Origin: an uncultured Aquimarina sp.
Lineage (GTDB): Bacteria > Bacteroidota > Bacteroidia > Flavobacteriales > Flavobacteriaceae
DNA length: 64,000 nucleotides
Assembly (NCBI GenBank): GCA_947489195.1
Contig: CANLCT010000003.1
Location: 1-64,000 of the forward strand
Direction: 5' to 3'
A model generated the notes under the pieces. The model saw nothing but the letters and a program-made list of their open reading frames with translations, had not been told where the DNA came from and did not search any database. The first letter of the stretch is position 1. Each line of letters starts with the position of its first letter. A program made the translations under genes and the position numbers. Shown here one piece after another: positions 56,997 through 64,000 of this stretch.

Positions 56997-58658
56997 TTAA
57001 ATCCACTCTACATACAATATTTCTTCCATCCATGGTAATTTTATAATACTCACATTCCAAGGCAGTCTATTGAGTAAAATATCCAATGTTTTTCTTTCTA
57101 CTATTAATTTCCAACCTGTTTCTTGTTTCTCTAATTTACCTTCTCTACTTAAAAAACCTTCTCGTAATCCATCGGGTGACGTACCGCCCAAAGCTCCCCA
57201 ATGATCTATGGCTGCTTTAAGCAAATTGGTCGCCTCTTCTTTCTCTTCTGTGGTAATCGTTATTGTATGATCTACTGGTAAATTGGCAGGTATTCCGCAT
57301 AAAAATTTTGGTAATACCAATTCGTATTCAAAAGCTTTTTCTTTATCTGTGGCTAGAAAGTGAATTAATAATGTAGCTTTACTTTGACTATAAAAATCCT
57401 TAAAAAATCCTTCATTAAGCAATTCTAATTTTTGAAATAAATGCTTTAAAAAAGGGTGAATTAATACAATTCCTGCATTTTTAAAAAACTGAGGCAATTC
57501 ATCTAGAATTTCTTTTGTGCTAAAATCCCCTACCTCTTCTTCAGCAATGATTTGCTTCACACTTACTAATTTCACGTCTTGTGATTCTTCAAGAACACTT
57601 AGTTTAGATAGGGAGTCTAACGTATTTTTTGTTTTGTTTTTGCTCAAAATAAAGTCACGCTCTTGCTTAAGTAAAACATTTAAAAAAGTATACTTTTTTT
57701 TATGCTGTTCAATATGCTCTTTAAACAAGTCTTTAGATTGACCTATTTGAGAATTTCGAATTACATGTATTCCTAAAGAAACTGTATTCATTTTTTCTCT
57801 TTGTAGAATCACACAATCAAAAATTAACTGCCAAGCTTTAACTTCAAAAGCTCTGTAGTTATTGAACACCAATTTTAATGCGGGTTCATTAAAAAGAGCA
57901 TTGAGCTCTTTAAAAAAATGAACTAATTTTGCTTGTGAAATTGCCGTATATAACTCTACAATAGATCGTAAATTTTTAGTCGTATGCTGAAGTATTAATC
58001 GTTGTAGAGCCATTGGATATTTAGTAACCACTTTTTTTAATGTACTAACCGCATTGGTATCTACAGCCAATGTTTCCAATACCAATTCTAACCATTTGCT
58101 TTCGGGTAAAATCGTATAGGATTTAAAGGTGCCTTTTTGCAACCAATGTAACCATAACTCAAAATAATACCTTCTAATGGATTGATGTTTATTGTTATCC
58201 TGTATAACCTCAACTGCATCTTTTTCAGTTGACTTTTCTTTCAAATATTGCTCAACATACGCTTCTTTTTCCTTAGCAGATAATTGTAATTCCCGAAGAA
58301 AAGAAGGTTCATTTATCCCCCTTTCATTTTTGGAAGCACTCCTTGATACATCTTCTTTTTTTGCCTTTACCTCCTTTAATTTATTTTTAATTTCTTGGGC
58401 TAGCAAGGCCACTATTTTGTTTACAACATCATTTATACCAGTTGCATTATTTAAGTTAATTTCACCAATATTTAATGTGATGCTATCAATACTTACCACT
58501 TCATTTTCACTCACCAAACGATCAAATAATATATTTAATTCGGGCAACAAAATGTTCCAAACTAACTCACTCAAGTGTTGCTGCATTGAATAAACAGGAT
58601 CGAAAGCATTTACCTCCAATGCCAAAATCTGTTTTCCTATGAGATGATTATTTGCCAT
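56997..58658 (-). CDS. Contractile injection system tape-measure-type protein
   Basis: The 553-residue protein opens NHLIGKQILALEVNAFDPVY, followed by SELVWNILLPELNILFDRLV and IDSITLNIGEINL, the signature of the CIS tape-measure family (Afp14 group). Much of the rest is helical, and a second region with KHLFQKLELLN and ATNLLKAAIDHWGALGGTSPDGLREGFL is also typical. This protein is thought to set particle length. It begins 1 base after the giant gene's stop codon, so translation is coupled. It is the firmest structural marker of the eCIS locus here. Confidence 0.78.
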   Translation of the reverse strand: MANNHLIGKQILALEVNAFDPVYSMQQHLSELVWNILLPELNILFDRLVSENEVVSIDSITLNIGEINLNNATGINDVVNKIVALLAQEIKNKLKEVKAKKEDVSRSASKNERGINEPSFLRELQLSAKEKEAYVEQYLKEKSTEKDAVEVIQDNNKHQSIRRYYFELWLHWLQKGTFKSYTILPESKWLELVLETLAVDTNAVSTLKKVVTKYPMALQRLILQHTTKNLRSIVELYTAISQAKLVHFFKELNALFNEPALKLVFNNYRAFEVKAWQLIFDCVILQREKMNTVSLGIHVIRNSQIGQSKDLFKEHIEQHKKKYTFLNVLLKQERDFILSKNKTKNTLDSLSKLSVLEESQDVKLVSVKQIIAEEEVGDFSTKEILDELPQFFKNAGIVLIHPFLKHLFQKLELLNEGFFKDFYSQSKATLLIHFLATDKEKAFEYELVLPKFLCGIPANLPVDHTITITTEEKEEATNLLKAAIDHWGALGGTSPDGLREGFLSREGKLEKQETGWKLIVERKTLDILLNRLPWNVSIIKLPWMEEILYVEWI

Positions 58659-58659
58659 T

Positions 58660-61600
58660 TTATGAGTTTAATAATTGTTTTATTTGATCAAGAGCTTTTT
58701 TATGGGCTACCTGCCCCACTTCTTCTATATTCCACTCCTTATAAATTATTTTACCTGTAAGCCCTTTTTCATTTAGTACTTTTAAACTGGGTTTTAAATT
58801 AGCTATATCACCTACTGCTACTTCTTGCTTTTGATTAATCACTAATTTATCTAGCAAATGCCAGGTTGCATTTTTAAGTAAACCTAAAAAGCCCGTAGTA
58901 TTGTTATCCTTTTGTAAACTATAGCGTTTAAAAAAGTTGACTAACTGTATATAAGCTGTTAGTGTTGGTGTATTTTTAAGAAAGAAAACAGTACGCTCAT
59001 AACTTTTCGTTTTCTGCATATCTTCATTTGATAGTACTTCTATGTTTTTAAGATATTTTGGCTTTCTTTTTCTAACTAAAGCCAATAAATCATGCTCTTT
59101 TATTTCTTTTTTTGCCGCTTTTTCTGTTTTCTTTTTAATTACTTTTTTAGGAATTATTTTAGTAATCTTGGGCGAAACATTTTTTGAGGTACCATTAACT
59201 TTTTTCTTTTCTATACCCAGTGTTTCTTCTGTTTTTAGAACAGCTAAACTATCTTCTTTTACTGATGACATTAACAACCTTTGTGCTTCATCAAATTGAG
59301 GCAAATCAATTGTTGTATCACAACAAGACCAAAAAATTGTCCCTTTGGTATCATTAGGCAAACAACATTCATCATCATTTTCAAATTCATTTGATTTACA
59401 ATCGCATTCATTTTTAGCTTCGGTGGATGTTTCACATACTGGTTCCGATTTTAATTTTTTAATGCAATCCACTAAAGCACAAATAGGAGGTCCCTTTTCT
59501 GGCTCACACCACTGATGACCTTCTTCTTTCCCCTCTTTTACTGGGCCTTGCTTCCATTCCAACCATCTTCTGTATTCATCTTCAAACTTGCACATACCTT
59601 CTGGACTCAGCCACAAAATATGTAGCCCAACTAATGCAGGTACTTCTTTATATAATAATTTCTCAAAAGCTTCACGCGATTGTTTTGTGCGGAAACGTTT
59701 TACCCATGCAGGTAAAGCCACAGTAGCCCAAAAAGAATACGGATCTGAACCTGGTAAATAATAAATGGTATTTATATCTGTATTATCTATACATGGATCA
59801 TTTTTATCCATATCGGGTTTCCACGGAATTTCACAACAATAATCGGGACAAATGGGAAGTAAACAACTTTTGGTTTGAAACACATCATCGCCTCCTAAAA
59901 CAAAAGAATGACTACATTCACCCACATGCTTTGGTCTTAATAAAATGTGTTCCAACAAATGCATGCCTGTATTGTCTACACAAGTTTTAGTTTTTTCAAT
60001 AGCATCCTCAACCTCTTGCAAGCAATTGTATTGTTGTGGGTGATAGGCTAATTCCCTACTTGGATCTACTATTTGAAATGAATAAGGTCCATATTTAGCT
60101 TTTGAAACACATTCAATTGCATAACTTTTACTCGCTATTAATTGACAAAATTTCTCAAATTCCAACAAAGCTTCAGAACAGCAAGAATAATAATTTTCGC
60201 TCACAAAGGGATAAACTTCTTTACAAGTATCATCTTCTTTAAGAATAGTATCCTCTTCGCAACCACAAGGTAGCAAACCTGTTTCCGAAACCATAGTATC
60301 ATTTGCCGACCAATACAAGCGATAACAATAACCTTCTGCTGTTTTATAAATAGGAAAACGATTTATCAATGCATAAAATGCATCAATATCGGTATCAAAC
60401 AGCTTTATTAATTCATCCCTTTTCTGAAAGCCTTTTACACTTTCAATAATACACTGTTTAAGCTCATTTTTCCCATTTGCTTGCTCGTCATAAATTTTAA
60501 TGCACTTGCGTATTTCATCAACTACATCACAATTACTTTTAAAGCGTTCTTTTTGTGGATTAACTAAATGGGTTGCTGCTGAAATTCCTGCAGGAGTATC
60601 TTCATTAGCTTCAAAAAACAACCCCGTAGAAAAAAGCTTCCAATCCAAACCTTCAAAAATCGAAGACCATGCTGTAATTTGAGTATCCCTATTTCCTTTT
60701 GTATTGTACCAGCAACTATGATTTGCTACATAATACTTAGGAGATACTATTTTAAACTTCCAATATGTCTGATCACAAACTGGAATGTAATTTTTTGTAT
60801 CCTCGGCTGCATATATAAATTCGCGCAAACCTCCTGGTATACAATCATTACACGAATCTACTTTTTTAGGGAAAGCACTGTCCCATGCTTCGGCTTCGCT
60901 TTTAAAATTACATGCACTTTCGGCTAATACCTCTATTAGACCAACAAAGAATTTTCCGTTTTTGCATAATACGTTGCAATTATTTGACGTACCTGCTAAT
61001 ACATAAAAATGTTGATAAGCTTGAATCACTTCTTCTATAGTAGCAAAACTATCAACACTATCCCACAATAGGCTTCCTTGTAATGCTTCTTCATACTTAT
61101 TTATACATTCACTGTCATCAATAATTTCCTTTTCTTTAACAACTACTCGGTATTTGTAATACACATTTACCACATTTTCATCGGCTATTTCAACTGTATA
61201 TATTGGAAACAAATCTGCTAATTGAATATAAAAATCAATCAAAGCTTGTCCTTGCACTTTTGTTTTTCTTTTCTTTGGAATTACTGCTATAAATGTATCC
61301 GTTTCACAAGTATTTGATTCGGGGTCAAAATACTGTTCAACAAGACTTATTTTCCCGTTATTATTATACTGATTTATATTTCTAGCATAGGTAATAACTT
61401 GCAACCATTCTTTTCCCCAAGCCTCTTCGGCTTCGATTGCTGTTTTATAACCTACATAACTTATCAAAACAAATTCTTCATCTTCATCGGTGGTAAAACA
61501 CACCTGATAATGGAATTTATCTTTATCAATTTCAGGACAAATAACAATGGGTTTATCTGGACATTTTTGTAATTGAACTGGCGGAATATAATCACAAATT

Positions 61601-64000
61601 GCTCTTTTAATTTGTAAAGCACTTTCTTTTTCAAAACATAAACTTGGATGGATTGCTAATGGCATATTCTTTTTTAAAAATCGCCACTCATATGAAACTT
61701 GTCCATCCAACTCCATATCCGAAATCGTAAAATCTTTATTCGGTGTTTCACTATTTACATAAGCTTTACTTAAATAATTTTTAAGTTGTTCCGCTTCTTT
61801 CAAACTTGCTTTTTCCGAATTACTTACAGCAACTTTAACAACATCTGGCATGTTATTTTTAATAAACTGAGTTGCCACAACTGTTGCTTTATCATACAAT
61901 GCAAAATCTCTTCCTCCTATATTTTTTTTGGTTTCTTTTAATACTAATTGAGGTAATTTATCAACAAAATCAGCATATGATTTTTCGGCATCTTCGGTCG
62001 TTTTATAAGTTTTACTACTTATAAAAAGAGGGTTAAATACATTCTCGGCATCAGTATTTCCGTATATAAAATTGAAGGCCGTGGGTATTTTTACTACTTT
62101 AAAATCATACAACAGCTCCTTGCACAACTCTTTACAACTATTTAATGCCTCCTTTGCTATGACCTTATCAAAATCTGATTTTGCTCTTGTTCTAGATGTA
62201 AATTCAGAAGTTGATTGTAATACTACGCCTTCATTATTAAAAAGTGACCAATTGTATTTATTAGGTTCCTTTTTCACTGTTACGGGCGATTCATTTTTAG
62301 CTATAAATCGCGCTACTTCATTTAAGGCTTTATTCCTGTTTTTTGCAATTTCAAAATGCTCTGGCGGCACCATCAAAAAAGACCCCAATCCATCACGTAA
62401 TAAAAAACTATATTCGGGGTTACCTTCATCCCCAGATTGCAAATAGTTTTTTTTATCTCCGCCTAATTTAAAGGCTTTTTCCATTTCTAATAATGCCTCT
62501 TTTTTAGAAGAGTACACACAATAACTAATTAATGAAGCATCTTGTTCGTTGAGTTGAATACTGAACCCAATTTTGTCTGATACCTTTTCAATACGCACCT
62601 TTGTATTTCGTTTTCCAAAAGCTTCAATACTTTCTCCTATTATAGTTTTAATTTCCTTTTCAGGAAGTAAGGCTAGTGCTATTACCTTTTTCTTTGCATT
62701 TTTTAAAGCCAACTGATTCCCTTGCTTTTCTACAACATAATTTTTAGCATCACCTCCCAGTACTTTAGCTCTACGCCAAGCATCTGTTGCTTTATTTTTA
62801 TCGGGATAACAGTCCGTGCCTTCAAATAACAACTTACTTTCTGGAATAGTTAAGTTCCATTTATAAGCTGAATTATGTGTGGTTAAATATGCATCAAGAG
62901 CTCCTTCATTTAATACGGCATCCCAAGCCTCATTTACTGATGAAAAAGCAACCGTACTCATTTTATGTTCCCTATTAATAGGATTCAGAATATGCCATTT
63001 CCAGCTTTCGAGTGTTTTTATTTCTACATCTCGATCTAACGTATGTACATCTAAAAAGCAATGCTCTCGATCTAGTGGTAACAAACGACATTCTTTGGAC
63101 ACTGCATACTCATTTACAACTGTTTGTTGCTTTCCTTTTTTAATAAAATCGCTTTGATTTTTAAGTGCTGATCCTTCCGATGTCAAACTTTTACTTCGTG
63201 CAACTTCTTCCCCTTTGTGGTTTATTAGTTGCTGATGAAAATCATACTTTGTGGTTATTATATTCTCTTCCGATGCTTTCGCAGAAAATAACCTACTAAT
63301 TACCGATCTATTGAATCCGTTTAAAGTTTTTTCTAGTTTTTTGTATGATTTAGGATCTCGAAGTTGCACCAAAACTTTATTTGCTGCAAGGAGTAACTCT
63401 TCCTTATTTTCATAACTGCGATTACTTCTAAAAAGCAAATTCCCATTGGCATCATTTAATCCAAACCTGTGACACTCGGAGACTTCAAAATTGCATAAAT
63501 TTCGTCGCTCATAATTGTTTATTCCTGATAATAAGGACACTCTTTTTTCAAAACCAGAAACATTGTCTGTATTCCATGCAGGTTTTAAATAATCAAAGGC
63601 CTTCCCTCTATTTCTGCTTAAATCTGCAAACTCTTTTATATAACTCGATTGATCTTCAATCCTTTTTTGGTCCAGTGTCGTTTCACTTAAATTCCCTTTG
63701 TACTGTAACAAAGTGTACTCCGTAAAACCTTCACCAAATCGAGCTAATAAATGATCCAAAAAAAGTTTTCGCCTTGCTATATATTCTTCCTTATTTTCGG
63801 TTAATTCCTGTAAAACATCCAAATAAGAAACTGGTTGAAAAGCAATACCAAAATAATGCTGTGTTGTAGTACCTAATGTATCAGTAACCAAATTATACCC
63901 CGTAGCTGTCGAAGCCATAAAAGCTACATTTTTAGCTTCGCTCTTAGCCTCATTAATGGACTTATAGCGTTTAGTCCCCACCAGTAATAATTGACTTGAC
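58660..64000 (-). CDS. Giant multi-repeat protein of the injection-system locus (partial)
   Basis: The frame runs past the right end of the window (codons before the GTG at 63981 stay open), so the start is missing; at least 1773 residues are seen. Conserved segments are RRKLFLDHLLARFGEGFTEY near the N-terminal end, MHLLEHILLRP, and DPYSFWATVALPAWVKRF ... FEDEYRRWLEW towards the C-terminus. I recall these from large Bacteroidota eCIS proteins of baseplate-like position. In between, at least ten degenerate units of the form YxFxI...L..S..Y.s..eA..aw occur. It directly precedes the tape-measure gene. Its function is not known. Confidence 0.65.
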   Translation of the reverse strand, partial: SSQLLLVGTKRYKSINEAKSEAKNVAFMASTATGYNLVTDTLGTTTQHYFGIAFQPVSYLDVLQELTENKEEYIARRKLFLDHLLARFGEGFTEYTLLQYKGNLSETTLDQKRIEDQSSYIKEFADLSRNRGKAFDYLKPAWNTDNVSGFEKRVSLLSGINNYERRNLCNFEVSECHRFGLNDANGNLLFRSNRSYENKEELLLAANKVLVQLRDPKSYKKLEKTLNGFNRSVISRLFSAKASEENIITTKYDFHQQLINHKGEEVARSKSLTSEGSALKNQSDFIKKGKQQTVVNEYAVSKECRLLPLDREHCFLDVHTLDRDVEIKTLESWKWHILNPINREHKMSTVAFSSVNEAWDAVLNEGALDAYLTTHNSAYKWNLTIPESKLLFEGTDCYPDKNKATDAWRRAKVLGGDAKNYVVEKQGNQLALKNAKKKVIALALLPEKEIKTIIGESIEAFGKRNTKVRIEKVSDKIGFSIQLNEQDASLISYCVYSSKKEALLEMEKAFKLGGDKKNYLQSGDEGNPEYSFLLRDGLGSFLMVPPEHFEIAKNRNKALNEVARFIAKNESPVTVKKEPNKYNWSLFNNEGVVLQSTSEFTSRTRAKSDFDKVIAKEALNSCKELCKELLYDFKVVKIPTAFNFIYGNTDAENVFNPLFISSKTYKTTEDAEKSYADFVDKLPQLVLKETKKNIGGRDFALYDKATVVATQFIKNNMPDVVKVAVSNSEKASLKEAEQLKNYLSKAYVNSETPNKDFTISDMELDGQVSYEWRFLKKNMPLAIHPSLCFEKESALQIKRAICDYIPPVQLQKCPDKPIVICPEIDKDKFHYQVCFTTDEDEEFVLISYVGYKTAIEAEEAWGKEWLQVITYARNINQYNNNGKISLVEQYFDPESNTCETDTFIAVIPKKRKTKVQGQALIDFYIQLADLFPIYTVEIADENVVNVYYKYRVVVKEKEIIDDSECINKYEEALQGSLLWDSVDSFATIEEVIQAYQHFYVLAGTSNNCNVLCKNGKFFVGLIEVLAESACNFKSEAEAWDSAFPKKVDSCNDCIPGGLREFIYAAEDTKNYIPVCDQTYWKFKIVSPKYYVANHSCWYNTKGNRDTQITAWSSIFEGLDWKLFSTGLFFEANEDTPAGISAATHLVNPQKERFKSNCDVVDEIRKCIKIYDEQANGKNELKQCIIESVKGFQKRDELIKLFDTDIDAFYALINRFPIYKTAEGYCYRLYWSANDTMVSETGLLPCGCEEDTILKEDDTCKEVYPFVSENYYSCCSEALLEFEKFCQLIASKSYAIECVSKAKYGPYSFQIVDPSRELAYHPQQYNCLQEVEDAIEKTKTCVDNTGMHLLEHILLRPKHVGECSHSFVLGGDDVFQTKSCLLPICPDYCCEIPWKPDMDKNDPCIDNTDINTIYYLPGSDPYSFWATVALPAWVKRFRTKQSREAFEKLLYKEVPALVGLHILWLSPEGMCKFEDEYRRWLEWKQGPVKEGKEEGHQWCEPEKGPPICALVDCIKKLKSEPVCETSTEAKNECDCKSNEFENDDECCLPNDTKGTIFWSCCDTTIDLPQFDEAQRLLMSSVKEDSLAVLKTEETLGIEKKKVNGTSKNVSPKITKIIPKKVIKKKTEKAAKKEIKEHDLLALVRKRKPKYLKNIEVLSNEDMQKTKSYERTVFFLKNTPTLTAYIQLVNFFKRYSLQKDNNTTGFLGLLKNATWHLLDKLVINQKQEVAVGDIANLKPSLKVLNEKGLTGKIIYKEWNIEEVGQVAHKKALDQIKQLLNS

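Overview
The window looks like the chromosome of a marine-type member of the Flavobacteriaceae (Bacteroidota). The evidence is the low G+C content, starts without Shine-Dalgarno sequences, promoters of the flavobacterial TTG-N19-TAnnTTTG type, the order rpsL-rpsG-fusA-rpsJ-rplC...rpoA-rplQ-carA-eno-gltA with no tuf gene inside, and zinc-free forms of S14 and L36. No tRNA, rRNA, CRISPR array or complete insertion sequence was seen.

Positions 1-22000 hold housekeeping genes, all on the minus strand. They begin (in transcription order) with the str genes at about 21.9 kb, then the S10, spc and alpha ribosomal clusters with secY, infA and rpoA, then carA, enolase and citrate synthase. A flavobacterial promoter lies upstream of rpsL. 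A second one lies between rpsJ and rplC and is followed by a leader carrying a hairpin plus U-tract that looks like an attenuator for the S10 operon.

Positions 22100-38700 are accessory metabolism and envelope genes. Seven minus-strand genes (33535 down to 22905) form a likely sugar-oxidation cluster: a GMC flavin oxidoreductase, a ferritin-like protein, a small dehydrogenase subunit, a beta-propeller protein resembling aldos-2-ulose dehydratase, a glycogen-debranching-type enzyme, a GH63-type glucosidase and an IolE-like isomerase/dehydratase. A structured intergenic repeat sits before the last gene. A plus-strand group follows: a YbhB-like protein, an Omp85-family outer-membrane protein, RlmB and a secreted rhodanese. 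A minus-strand AhpD-like protein comes next.

Positions 38760-64000 are one side of an extracellular contractile injection system (eCIS, antifeeding-prophage/PVC type) locus, all on the minus strand. It holds a giant repeat protein cut by the window edge, the tape-measure-type protein, a small membrane protein, four DUF4157 (eCIS core domain) proteins, and the AAA+ ATPase. The sheath, tube and spike genes are not here and presumably lie to the right. The four DUF4157 proteins share an N-terminal tag and the HELTH-containing core but end in different domains: two PD-(D/E)xK-like nuclease motifs, one deaminase-like motif and one L,D-transpeptidase-like motif. Small genes next to them are candidate immunity or accessory proteins. 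A vanadium-haloperoxidase-like enzyme with a complete vanadate site and a ParA-type ATPase are interleaved. This polymorphic-effector array is the most interesting part of the window.
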